From: Marchantia polymorpha subsp. ruderalis
Taxonomy: Eukaryota; Streptophyta; Marchantiopsida; Marchantiales; Marchantiaceae
DNA length: 64,000 nt
Direction: 5' to 3'
Assembly: GCA_037833965.1 (NCBI GenBank)
Contig: AP031352.1
Span: 25,586,501 to 25,650,500 of the forward strand
Positions 18,033 through 28,974 of this stretch are shown in pieces (the stretch's first letter is position 1; every line of letters starts with the position of its first letter). The position numbers and the translations under genes are program-made. The notes beneath the pieces were generated by a model that saw only the letters and a list, made by a program, of their open reading frames with translations, was not told the DNA's origin and did no database searches.

Positions 18033-19278
18033 GGTCGGCTCTTGGTCGTGAAGAACGTCTCACTTGATGGCCGCGCCGGCTGTACGCTGGAACGGTCTTC
18101 GCTCTCACGCGCGGCTTCACGCTCCGCCGTCGTCGATTAAACTCTCACGCTCGAATTGGCGGATTTGAACTCCGCGAGCGTGTCACCCTGTGGACATGGG
18201 GGCGTAGCGCCGAAGGCGAGTTTTCCGCCTTGCGCGGTACACTTGTTCGTACCGCCCCTCGGCCAATCTCCTTCTGCCTTGACGCGTGTGTCCGCATGTC
18301 GGACAAAAATTCAACTCCTGCCTGTGCGCAGGCAGGGGCCTCGGCGGATTCTCCGCCGGCGCGGAACTTGAACATCCTCCTGTGCACAGGCGTTCGCCTG
18401 TGCGCAGGCGAATTCCGTCCGCGGCGCTGCGCTGGCGCGGAAGGCGTTGACCGTGGTCAGCCGTCTCCGTCCAGTCTGTCCGTTCCTTGTCTCTCCGTCG
18501 GCGCTTCCGCCGCCGCAACTCCGTCCGTCCAAGAGCGCATCCACCCGTGCCGTCCGCACGGTCCGTACCTGTTGGATTACTCTGGCGGCTCTTCCGACGT
18601 ACGCGGCGCTGCGCTGGCGCGGAAGGCGCCGTACACTTTCTACCTCACAAGGCGCATTTCTAGGGCCCAAGGCGGATTTTCCGCCGACGCCGAAGTGCCT
18701 GTGCACAGGCGTACGCCTGTGCGTAGGCGGACTTCGCGCCTTCCCTAACCCTACTTCGCCTGTGCACAGGCGAACGCCTTCGTCCGTGCATAGGACAAAA
18801 CTTGAATCCCCCTTCCGCGTAGGCGGAATTCGCGCCGGTGGCGAACTCCTTCCGCCGTAGGCGACCGCCTCCGTTTCTTCCAGTAGCGATAACTCCCTAA
18901 GTCCTCGTCCGTTCCAAGCGTTCTTGGGCTCGTTAGAATCAGCGCGTCGAGCTCTTTCCAACGGGACCCTAACTTGGTCAAGGCGCCCAAGGGTTGACCT
19001 AATTACGGGGGCTTCCCTACAGCCGCGGACGCAACCTCCGAAGGCGGGTTTTGCGCCTTGCGCCGTAGAGATCCTAACTGCGGAGCTCGCAGGGAGGGTG
19101 GTGCCTGTCCTTACTGCGGCACCCCAAATCCCAGATTCTACAAGATCCCTCGAGAATCCCCGCGATCTTCCGGATTCACTCTGTTTTGATGTACTGAAGG
19201 CTATTTACAATGCTGCCAGGGTACAGTTTTTCAAAAATGTTTTAATTTCCTCAAAATTGCCAAAAGTGGGGTACCACA
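18033..19278 (-). other. Leader of element B
   Basis: GC-rich non-coding leader, 1246 bp, read leftwards from the terminus at 19278 to the ATG at 18032. It carries CGCCTGTGCACAGGCG-type palindromes (for example near 18402 and 18692) and the GTACGG repeat. Frames open across it are not conserved in C, G or A. Confidence 0.6.
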
Positions 19279-19317
19279 CGTCTTCAACTACAACTAACTG
19301 CAATTCGGCCTCCGCAC
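19279..19317 (-). pseudogene. Element A ORF, 39-bp island between B and small solo LTR copy 3
   Basis: Minus strand reads AEAELQLVVVEDD, which matches the AEAESQLVVIEEDRR segment of the coiled coil in G. It links 20177-22813 to 13880-13493. Its two edges are the TSD copies of B (cgtct) and of the solo LTR (gcac at 19314-19317). Confidence 0.8.
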
Positions 19318-20176
19318 TGTAAGACCGGTTGTTGCACATATGTACTAAGTCTTAGAAGTGGTCAAGGGAATAAGGATGATTAGCCAAGGCATAGCTAAGA
19401 CTAGCTAGTTATGACTAAACTAGTTAGTTATAACTAAGTTTATCTAGTCATGACTAAGTTTAGCTACAATGTTTATAGTTGGCGGAATAATTAGCGGAGT
19501 TCTAGAAGAATGGAGTGAGCACTTCTATTTTGTCTTTTACAAGGAGTGAGCACTTCTATTTTGTCTTATACAAAAGTTCTAGATTCCAAGGGATTAGATA
19601 TTTGACTAGAAGCTTGGATTTGATTGGTTTGACTAAATGTATGAAAGACGATTGGCTAGACTAAGTCTAATGTTGACTTAGTGGCTAGGAAGCTTGTAGA
19701 AGTTTAAAAGCTTCAAATGGCATGTCGCCACCTCAACCTTGGATTCCGGAAGCTTCTAGAAGGTTTAGGAAGGCCAATGGCATGTTGCCACGTAGAGAAG
19801 GTTAGTCAAACTTACCTAGGTAAAAGTAAGTTAGGAGAAATTACCACATGTTACTATGGTAACTTCTCAAGTAGTATAAATAGAGAGGTAGAGTAGCACC
19901 TCTCAAGCAAGTTTGGAGAGTCATGTGTGAGGACTTGTTTCAGTAATGAAGGAGTGAAGTTTTTGAGTATCTTGGAGTATCGACGTGTGTTTGCGTTTAT
20001 GTGAAGAGGGTGATGTGAGGAGAGTTTGTGTGTGAGTTGGAGTGATACATGAGAGTTTGTGAGAGAAGGTGTTTGTGACATGAGTGAGAGTATGAATCCT
20101 AGTCTTCTAGAACCATGATGCGCTACCACAAAGCCATCAGAGGTAGACTTGAGTGAGAGTCAGCCCGGAGGTTGCA
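19318..20176 (+). mobile_element. Small solo LTR, copy 3 (TSD gcac)
   Basis: 859-bp unit TGTAAGACCGG...GGAGGTTGCA, TSD gcac at 19314-19317 and 20177-20180, inserted in the coiled-coil coding region of A. TATA box at 19875-19882. Nearly identical to copy 2 and a little more distant from copy 1. Confidence 0.9.
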
Positions 20177-22813
20177 GCACGCTGTGCTCTCAATTCCCCG
20201 CACTCGGACTGCAGTCTGCGGATTAATTCCTCATCCGCCTGCCGTGCGAGCTGACACTGCTCTAACAACCGTGTCTGTCGCATGAGCTCCCCTAACAACA
20301 TTCGATTCTGAGCCTGCTCAAAATCCAGCTCCTCTGTGAGCTTCGCCTTCTCCTTGACGAACTCTTCCAGCTTCTCGTCCTTCACCTTGTCGAAGTGGTT
20401 GTACAACTTCTTATTGAGGTTGTACTGACCCCACAGGCACTCATGCTTCTCCCGCAGATCCTTAAGTTCCTGGTCCACACGGGCCAGCAACTTGCTGGTG
20501 TGGACTTTAGTGTGAGTTCGCCTACGCACTAACTCGACGTAAGACCCATGCTGGCGAGGATCCGCGTACTTCTCCATCTTATGATCCAGATACCTTAGCA
20601 GAGGTACTACCTGTTCACAGAGCGCCGCCGTCGGCGCGCCTACCATTTCCTCCTCCTTTTCTGTGGATCCCGATCCCGACACTGATTCCGTGGATCCTCC
20701 TTCTTTGTCATCCTCCGAATTGAGGATTTCGGTCGCCATTGAATGCGTCGGCGACTGGCCTATGCGGGGCTGCGAGATGTCTGCGTGCTCTGCCGCCGCT
20801 GGCGCTCCTGCAGCCTCGCTGCTCCCTGCTAAAATGTCTAAGGCGGTGGGTGAATGTGGCCGTGCCAAATTCCCATCGTCCGCATGTCGTGCCGCGACTG
20901 TAACCTCTTCGCCGCCGGCGTCTACCGCCGAAGGCGATCGTGCGGAATGTACCTGCGCGGGGTGTAATTGTGCATCGCGCGCACGAATTTCACCCTGCGG
21001 ACAGTCAATCCGCTCCACCGATCGGTCCTACTCCACCCTTAGGTCATGCGCCAGGGATGCGTCCGGCCTAGGCGCAATTCCCGGCGCTTCTTTCGCTGAG
21101 GGCGCAGCGCCGAAGGCGTCTACCGCCGATGGCGGTTGAGCCGAAGACGGCCCGCCCGATGTCCCTTGGCTCGAAGGCCCTTCCGCCAAAGGCGCACCTT
21201 CCGGCGGATTCCCGCCAAAGGCGCGGCTCTCGCCGGCTCTCTGTTTGTAACCCGCTGGCCCGAAGGCCCTAGCGCCGAAGGCGCATATCCCGGCGATCTC
21301 ACCGCCAGAGGGCCTTGCCCCGAAGGCCCTTGAACCGAAGGTGGATCTTCCGCCGGCTCCTTCCCCTTCCTACGTTGCACCGAGGTGAGTCTTGCCTATG
21401 CGTAGGCGAACCTTCTCTGCCTATGCGTAGGCACAAGTCTACGTCCGCAAGGGGTCGCCTATCCACAGGGAGTCGCCTATGCGTAGGCGGCACACTCATC
21501 CACGCCGCACGTGGTAACTCCTGACCCGAAGGTCGTCTCTCCTCCGCCGAAGGCATAGGGTGGTCTACTGACCCCTCGGCCGCCCGCGTAGTCCCATCCT
21601 TCTCCGGGGATGGACTTCCTTTCTCTGTGGCGATCGTCGCCGTTTCCGCGCTGCTGGCAGGTAACAAAAGCCTGCGCGCCTTCTGCTTCGGCCTGCTGCA
21701 GATCTCGTGCAGTGGCCGCTTCCGGGTGAGAGCAGCTGATTCTTGATGTTGCTCTTTCTCTGGTTCCTCTCTCCATCTCCGCTTCCGCGGCACTCGCGCT
21801 GCGGATGTGTCTCTGCCCGCATCCTGTTGACCCGGTGGAGTGGAAGTCGGTGAATCCTCCGCGTCGGTGTCTACTTCGTTATCCCGCACATACCTCCCGG
21901 GATGGTCGACTGACAATGGCGGAAATCGATCACGCTCGGCCGCGGTTAAACAATTCATCGACCGATAAAAGTTTATCAAGAAGGGGGAGAGGTGATTGAG
22001 CGTTCCTCCCCGCTCCTCAAACGCATGCTGTCGCATCACCCTATGCAGGATACGCTACCAGTGAACTGGAGCTCCAGCCAATGTGAGCTCCACGAAGGAC
22101 ACCTGCCACAACGTGATGTACGTAGTGCGGTGCGGCTGCAACAGTTGCAGCAGCGCCATCGCTACAGTCATGCGGAAACGATCTTTGTAGTCCCGGGTCC
22201 TGTACCCGTTCTTGGAGAACCTCTCCCGCTGGAACAATTTCACAAACGAAGCTTTGTCCGCCTTCGTTACCTTGACGCTTTCACTGTCAAACAGGAGGTA
22301 CTCGTCCTCACCTGTGCATCTCCCCAATGCCTGTCCCCAATCGTGGACAGTCCATCGATCTACGTGCGGACGGAATCCGCGCGTAGGTTGTCATTCCTCG
22401 TCCAGCCATTCGCGCATCATGTCTGCGCACACGTAATTCCATCCCCACAGCAAGAATTCGAGTTTCCTCGCAATCAGCCGATCCTCAAAAGGACGCAATC
22501 CATTCTGCGGGAGCTTGAGTGGCACCATCCGCAGCTTCATCGATGTTGACATCGCGTTCTTGAAATTGGTTTGCGCAACTCTCTCTCTGCTATGCCCGAG
22601 CCTCTTGCTCGCGGTTTTGTTTCTTCTGCAAACTCCAATCTCTCTCAATTCCAAATGTCGCGCACTCAATTCTCTCCCTGCCACCAGGTAACTCTCCGCG
22701 CGGTGGTGTCTAGAACGTCTCTCGGCTAGAAGGTGGACGCGCGCAGCTCGCACAAGAAATTGAAATCGCAAATTCAAGAATGGGGTGTCCTCTGTCCTCT
22801 CGCAGGGGGTCAT
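20177..22813 (-). pseudogene. Element A ORF, N-terminal and central part (stops and frameshifts)
   Basis: ATG at 22813 (MTPCERTED). The core is recognisable (LRPFEDRLIARKLEFLLWGWNYV, GRCTGEDEYLLFDSESVKV, LQPHRTTYITLWQVSFVEL, LSPFLINFYRSMNCL). There is a TGA at 22393-22391 and a TAG at 22057-22055, frame changes near 21,380 and between about 21,250 and 21,120, and then an open stretch from 21018 through VVPLLRYLDHKMEKYADP, GSYVELVRRRTHTKV and the coiled coil to the solo LTR at 20176. The continuation lies at 19317-19279 and 13880-13493. The copy is dead. Confidence 0.8.
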
Positions 22814-23503
22814 GGTCGGCTCTCGGTCGTGAAAGCCGAATCACTTGATGACTGCGCCAGCTTCGAGGTATAACGGCCTTTTCTCTCACGCGCGGCTTCA
22901 CGCTCCGCCGACGCGCCTTCACTCACACGCTCGAATTGGCAATTTGAACTCCACCAACGTACCACGCCGCGGCCATGGTCGCGCAGCGCCGAAGGCGGAT
23001 TTCTCGCCGACGAAACAGCATTACTCCGTACTTCAACTTGGCTAGTCCCGCTCCGCCGAAGGCATTCGTCCGCGCATAGGACAAAAGCCAAACTCCCTTT
23101 TGGGTAGGCGGAATCCCCGGCGGAGCTTCCGCCGGCGTCAAACTTCATCCGCCTGTGCGTAGGCGCTCGCCTATGCGTAGGCGAAATCCGTCCGCACACA
23201 AGACGCTCGTCCGCACAGGTCCCTCGCGGTAGGCGCAACGCCGAAGGCGACTGTGCCGAAGGTGTTGGCTGCGGTCAACGAACTCCGTCCAGTCTGTCCA
23301 TCTCTCTCGCCTCTCCGTCGGCGCTCTTGTCTCCAAAACCCCGACCGGCCGAAGACGCACTCGTCCGTTCCGTCCGTATAGCCCGTACGGTCCGTACGGA
23401 TTTCGCTACTCTGTTGGGTCCTCACCTAACCGTGATGCGCTGGCGCTGAAGGCGCCGTACAAGTTCCAACCCCGAAGGCGGATTTCTAGGTCCGAAGGCG
23501 GAC
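22814..23503 (-). other. Proximal leader of element A
   Basis: Non-coding GC-rich leader of A, cut at 23503 by element F. It includes the inverted GTACGG repeat near 23374-23400 and palindromes such as CGCCTATGCGTAGGCG near 23168. The distal leader continues at 28389-28974. Nothing else seen. Confidence 0.65.
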
Positions 23504-24877
23504 TGTGGTAACACACTTTTTGTTTTTTTGCAGAATTTAAACAATTTTAGAAAACTAGTACCGAAGCAGTGTTTGTAGTTAGAAAAGGGTACGCTAAATA
23601 GAGTGGATTGAGGAGATCGTCACGAGGTCACGAAGAATCGCGTAGTCGGATGTACCAACGCCAATGTCTTCGGCGCCTTCGGCAAAAGCTCCTTTTCTAA
23701 GGTGTCTCTACTCACGCGCTTCCAGCGTTTAAGGAAGCTACGCTTCTGGCGCAGACACCTCCGGAGGAGATTTTGCTAAAGACGTCAGAAGAAGGGCCCG
23801 GACCTCTGAAGGCTTCCAACCATGAGTGCGCCTTCGGCGATGCGCCGCTAGCGCGGAAAGGGAAACCTTCATAATGATCGGAATACACGGTAGTTCCAGT
23901 TGGTTGAAGTTGCATTAGAAAGAGCTCGGGACGCTCGTCCTAACGAGCCCAAGAGCGTTGGAGATGGATCAGGGACGAAGAAGTTATGAGCATCGGAAAA
24001 CTCATAGCCGGACATGCGCCGTTCGCGCTAGGGTTCACAGTCGGAAAGGACTCCCGTACGCCTTCGGCGATGCGCCTTCGGCGGAATCGCGCGCTCATGG
24101 AAGGAAAGCAACTCAGAGTCGGAAGCGCCTTTGGCGGCTGCGCAACGGAAGAAACGCGCCGGCCGGATGTACGCCTCCGACGTGGCGCTGATAGCCGGAT
24201 GCGCTGGCATGATTTGCGCTGGTATGACTTGCGCCGGCGGGATATGCGCCGTCAGCAATGGACGAGGCAGAAAGGACAAAACAAGCGGTACGAATACGCG
24301 CCGGCGTAATTCACGCCGACTGGATGTGCGCATCCAGCAAGGCGCCAACGGATAAGGAACACGCCAGCGGCGACACGCCTCCGGTGATGGACGGGTTAGG
24401 AAAAGACAACATAGCCGACGTATACCCTGCGGCGGACTCGAGTCCGGAAGACGGTGGCAGCGGGAGAATTCAATATTCACGCATGCGAATGCGCGCAGTG
24501 CGGAGACGTGAATTTGAGCATGCAAGGGCGAACCGCTAGGCCGTATAGCCGGCTGCGTACGTTGTAACCAGTAAGAACGTTGGACGATCTTGAATTTGGA
24601 GAAGAAAAGACTGCTCTCTAGTCTCATTCTCTCATTCTTGATTTTACGATTTCCAGCTTCCAAGAATTCGCGCAAGGGCGGAGAGACCTGCAGAGAGAGG
24701 AGAGAGTGCGGAGGCGAGTTGCGCAAGGATCTTGACAGACCTTGGAGAGAATTGCGAGTAGCGAACTTGAGCGAGGGAGAAGAGAGAGTGAGCAGTCAGT
24801 GCTTGAGCGGCCGACGCGCAGTGGCGATTGTGAGAGAGCGAGCGAAAGGGAGAACGTTTGTGTGTGCAGGAACCGCA

Positions 24878-27433
24878 ATGTCGAAGGTCCCCCAGCTGCG
24901 AGTGTCTCCACTCAGGGTGCCGCAGATCGGTCTACGCGCATTTCAAGATGTGCTGATGGGGCTGAAGCTTGATTTCCTCCTGTGGGGATGGAACTGGACA
25001 TGTCCGGAGATGGTGCGCGAGTATCTGCAGGAGAGACACAAGCCCTCACGCGGATTCCGTCCACATCCAGAGAGGTGGGACATTTGTGACTGGGCGCAGG
25101 TGTTGGGCAGGTGTTCCGGCGAGGAAGGGTATCTCCTATTCGAGGCCGATAGCGTGAAGGTGTCCCAGGAGGAAGAAATCTCCTACAACGAGCTTTTCAA
25201 AGTTGCCAGGCATCCCAAAAACGGCTTCCGGACACGGGGTTACAAAGATCGATTGCGGAGAAATGTCGCGACTGCATTGTTGCAGATATTGCAGCCGACC
25301 AAGACCGCTTACATGCATGGTTGGCAGGTAGGATTTGTGGAGCTAGTGCTGTCAGGAGCTCCAGTGCATTGGGCACGGTTCCTGTGGAAGGTGACGCGCC
25401 AACATGCGCAAGAAGAGAGAGGAGGAACCCTCAATCATCTTTCGCCTTACCTGATTGTGTTTTATCGGGCGATGGGATGTTTGACAAATTCAGAGCGGAC
25501 ACGGTTTCCGCTGCTGACACGGAGCTATCCAGGTAGATACTCACGGGAGGCCGAAGTAGACACGGATCCGGACGAGGAACCTGCCAGTCCGCCTCCGGCT
25601 CCGCCCCCAGCAAGAGCAGCAGAAGAACGTCGAAGTGAGCGCGTTCCGCGGAAGCGGAAGTGGGATGAGAGACCTGAGGACAGGCAGCCGGAAGCGCCAG
25701 CTGCGCCGACTCATAGTCGGCCCACCAACGAGCCTCACAGCCGACCAAAACAGAGGGCACGCAAAATGCCAACTAGTACTGAGGAGACCGGGCGTACTCC
25801 GGTCCGGCGGAATCCCACGTAGGAGGAGATAATCGCGCAGATTCTGGGGAAGTCGACAAATCCCTCTGCGCAGAAGGCACCAATGCCTTCGGAAGAAGAT
25901 GGACGGACTGACAGTCGGCCGACTACGAGTCGGGCGACTGAAGGTCGACAGACGGAAGGAAGGTTGACTGAGCGGCGCGTTGAACCGGACAGCAGGCCGG
26001 AAGCAGAAGGGAGTTTGGCTGACGAGCCAACAACCCTCAGAGGGTCGCCTTCGGCGGAAAGCACTTCTGGGAAAACGACGCCAGCAAGCAGGCCAAGTGG
26101 AATGAAGACGCGCAGGGTGTATCCGACTGCCAGTCGGACAACTGCTAGTCGGCCGACTGCGAGTCGATCAACAGAGAGTCGGCCAGATTCGCCGACTGCG
26201 AGACGGACAGGGCCGGCGACCAGTGTGCGGACGCCTTCGGCGGACGCACCTCCAGCTAAGACGCCTTCCGCGCAGATCGCGCCGGAAGGGCAGGCAGCAG
26301 AAGCAGGCGGTGCAAAGGTGACAAAAGTCACTACGGCGTCGACCCCTTCGGAAACCGAAGATCTAGCCGGAACAGGGGCTCAAGCAGTGAGATACCCCAC
26401 TGCCTTGGATATTTTAGCAGGGAGTGGAGCGGCAGTCGCGGCGGAAGCTTCTGCGCGCCACAGTTCTAGGGAGTCGCCAAGGGATTCAGTGGCGACTGAA
26501 ATCCTTGAAACTGAGGATGAGACGAGCTCGGAAGAGCAGGAAGCGGATTCTGTACAGAAAACGCCAACATGGGTGTTGTGCGAGCAGATAGTTCCACTCC
26601 TGCGATATCTGGATCGCAAGACATCCAAGTACTCGGGTACAGGAAAACCGCAGTCTTATGTGGAGACTGTCAAGCGCAGGACGAGGAGCAAGGTGGCCAC
26701 TTGGGCCTCTAGGTGCCAAGTATTGCAGGATAGGAACACTACCCTCCGACAACACCTGGCGGTCACACAGAAGCTATACCAAACCTTGCAGCAGCAGAGG
26801 GAGGATGCGGCGACGAAAAACCAGGCGGATGCTGAGCTAATGCGGGCAAAGATCGAGTCGGAATTGCAGGAAGAGCGGAGACAAAACCGCATCTTAGCAG
26901 CAGAGCTTGCGCGCCAGACGCGCGCCTTAGAAGAAAGTCAAAGAACACGCCAGGAGGTTGAGGAGTTGTTGCGCAGCTTGCAATCCGAGTGCGCGGATTT
27001 GAGGGCGCAGCGCGCAGATGCGGAAATGCAGCTAGCAGAGGTGGAAGGCAGCTGCCGGGCGCGAGAAGAGTTGGCGACGCGGGTGACTCACTGTCTAAAA
27101 GGATACGCCCATTGGGAGGTGGCAGCTCAAGAGAGGATCACACTCAGGGTGTTTGAGCTTCGGGCGGCGGCATTGACGGAAGGTGATAGTCGGAGTCGGC
27201 GGCGAGTAGCGAGGAAATTAGAATCCTTCTTGTCGGGTGCGCGCGACACTATGGCGCACTTAGAGTCGGAAGTGACTGCAACCCTCCGACGCCTGGGGTT
27301 GCGCAGCCGGTCGGAAGATTGGCAGGGTAGAGATAGAGAGCGAGGCAGTCTGGCGCGCAGGAGGCGCAGCACCGGATCTGCCGAGTGCAGTAGTATACTT
27401 TGGTTTCGTGCAAGTGTTGCGAGTAGTAGATAG
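24878..27433 (+). pseudogene. Element F ORF with a single in-frame TAG
   Basis: ATG 24878 (MSKVPQLRVSPLRVPQ). The upstream frame is open to about 24590 but has no ATG. Core: GLKLDFLLWGWNWTC, GRCSGEEGYLLFEADSVKV, GYKDRLRRNVATALLQILQP, GWQVGFVELVLSGAPVHWA, LSPYLIVFYRAMGCL. TAG at 25820-25822, after which the same frame continues through the Ser/Arg/Thr-rich linker, IVPLLRYLDRKTSKYSG, the coiled coil, CLKGYAHWEVAAQERI and the basic end to 27433. With the one stop ignored the product from 24878 is about 850 residues. One nonsense change in an otherwise clean ORF means recent inactivation, or less likely programmed readthrough. The start shows that residues 1-84 of the B protein are not conserved. 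Confidence 0.75.
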
Positions 27434-27465
27434 GATAGCGTAGTGTTAGTTAGGACCTTTGAGGG

Positions 27466-27494
27466 TATAAAGTAGATCAAGGCGTTTTGCCTTG
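27466..27494 (+). promoter_or_regulatory. TATA box and dyad of element F
   Basis: TATAAAG at 27466-27472 and CAAGGC-GTTTT-GCCTTG at 27478-27494, 32 bp after the ORF stop. Conserved although F is the most diverged copy. Confidence 0.65.
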
Positions 27495-28388
27495 GGACTC
27501 TTCCAGTTTCGGAAGTGCAGATCAGGAACTCACTTTCTTGGCGTGTTTGTGCATTTTGGTCCTGGCACCACGTAGAGAAGCTGCAGCATAGCGAAGTTAC
27601 CGTATGTTGTAGTTGAAGGCCTTCGGCTGAATGTTTAGAGCTAGTTTCCGGTTAGAGACTTGAGTAGTGCGGATCTGCACCTGCGGGTGATTTCTGATGC
27701 TCAGAGCCGGCTGCGAGTTAGATACTTGAACAGTTCCCCCTTACTCCTTCGAGTGACATATCCTGATTGTACTCCTACGGGAAGTTTCCCCTGAATGCCA
27801 AAGTGAAGTTTTATTACTTCGTGTAAGCCTTGGTTTGCAATTCAGGTTGTGTGTGTGTGTTGCTGGATTGCGTCTCAGTTAAGTTCTCAGTCGGGCCTGT
27901 ACTCCCTGCGTTTGGTGTGAGTCGAGGATGACGTCCACGGCGTATGAAGAGGCTTCGTTCCGAAGTGGGAAGTCCAGTCCGGGTACCCTACGCTAGTTCC
28001 TGGCGGAAGGGCAGTAAAAGCCGGAGTGGAAGGCACTACCTGCAGAACCTCTGAGTGAACTTTTGAGACACTTTCCCCCTGAAATCCGAAGCGGAGTTCC
28101 TGACCGACCTCCGAGTTGTGCTTTTGCCAGTTTCAGGCGTGTGTGTGTGTGTTGAGTGACTACGCTGTACTGTGCATCCTCCGAGCATCCTCCGAGTCGA
28201 GATCCTCCTCCGAGTCGAGCCTCCGAGTCGAGCACTGCAGTATTTCTGGGAGTGACAGTCGCCTGAGAATTCAAACTCTACAAAAGTCTGTTAAACGTGA
28301 CACTTTTACTCTGTGTGTTGCCTCTGTCCCTGTGGGTTCGATCTTTTTACCACCATATTGCAGTTTTAGCCTTTGGTGGGTTATTACA

Positions 28389-28974
28389 CAGACTTTCCGC
28401 CGACGCCGAAGCGCCTATGCGTAGGCGATCTCCGTTCGCCTATGCGTAGGTGCAAGTCCTCCCCGCCTATGTGTAGGCGGCATTCTCGGCGGACTCCCCG
28501 CCGACGTCAAACCCTATTTCGCCTATGCGTAGGCGAACTTTCCTCGCCTATGCGTAGGCTCAGGTCTTCGTATCTTTTGACCGTCACAACTCCCTGAGTC
28601 CTGATCCGTTCCAAGCGTTCTTGGGCTCGTTAGAACCAGCGCGTCAAGCTCTTTTCAACGAGACCCTAACCAAGTCAAGGCGTTTGGGAATTGCATAGAT
28701 TCTGAGGGATTCCTCTAGCGCCGAAGGCGTAGTGCCGAAGGCGGATTATGCGCCTTGCGCCGAAGGGGTACTCCCTCAGAGCCCGTCGTTTAGGGCGGCG
28801 CCTGTTCCAAACATTGCGCCCAACTCCTAGATTCTACGAGATTCTACGAGATTCTTCGAGATCATCTAGTTTCACTCTATTTTAATGCACCGATGGCTAT
28901 TTACACTGCTGCCGCGGTACAGTTTTCCAAAAATGTTTTAAATTCCGCACAAATACCAAAAGTGGGTTACCACA
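28389..28974 (-). other. Distal leader of element A
   Basis: The first 586 bp of A in its own orientation, from its terminus at 28974 to the F insertion. It carries CGCCTATGCGTAGGCG palindromes (around 28410-28560). The terminal 40 bp match the starts of B, C and G. No gene. Confidence 0.7.

Larger units (their letters stand above)
13881..19278 (-). mobile_element. Element B: complete 5.4-kb copy with intact ORF
   Basis: Minus-oriented. Tail end TGTAATAACCCACTAAAGG at 13881, element start ..TGGGGTACCACA ending at 19278. Perfect 5-bp TSD cgtct (13876-13880 and 19279-19283) in the ORF of A. 5398 bp: tail 13881-14894 with (AC)13 at 14079-14104, ORF 18032-14895, leader 18033-19278. One start and one end only, no second repeat and no gag/pol genes. 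The two ends form an imperfect inverted repeat, TGTxxTAxCCCACTxxxGG, 13 of 19 positions. Best candidate for the reference copy of this element family. Confidence 0.92.
23504..28388 (+). mobile_element. Element F: diverged subfamily copy inserted in the leader of A
   Basis: Starts TGTGGTAACACACTTTTTG at 23504, ends GGGTTATTACA at 28388, 4885 bp. Flanks cggac (23499-23503) and cagac (28389-28393), a 5-bp TSD with one change. Same order as the other copies (leader, ORF, TATA, tail), but leader and Pro-rich linker are largely different in sequence, with fewer GCACAGG palindromes and a linker rich in SRPTASR and SRPTTSR. The core, coiled coil, TATA-dyad and tail are clearly homologous. A separate subfamily able to insert in the same place. 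Confidence 0.85.
1809..28974 (-). mobile_element. Element A: large ORF-bearing TG..CA element, itself host to four insertions
   Basis: Minus-oriented unit whose right end is the start sequence (TGTGGTAACCCACTTTTGG on the minus strand, ending at 28974) and whose left end is the tail end (GGGTTATTATA, normally ..TTACA, at 1809). Perfect 5-bp TSD tgtct at 1804-1808 and 28975-28979. Its own sequence is 1809-1871, 12519-13880, 19279-19317, 20177-23503 and 28389-28974. Removing the insertions and one copy of each TSD gives about 5.36 kb, matching B and C. It holds leader, broken ORF, TATA box (13456-13450) and tail in the standard order. There is no second terminal copy, so it is a solo giant LTR or a complete element of unknown class. 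Confidence 0.88.

Noticed and set aside
13881-19278. Calling the large elements cut-and-paste DNA transposons because of the inverted ends
   Set aside because: The inverted repeat is short and imperfect, ends are TG..CA, no transposase motif is seen, and the TATA position fits an LTR. Kept only as an alternative.
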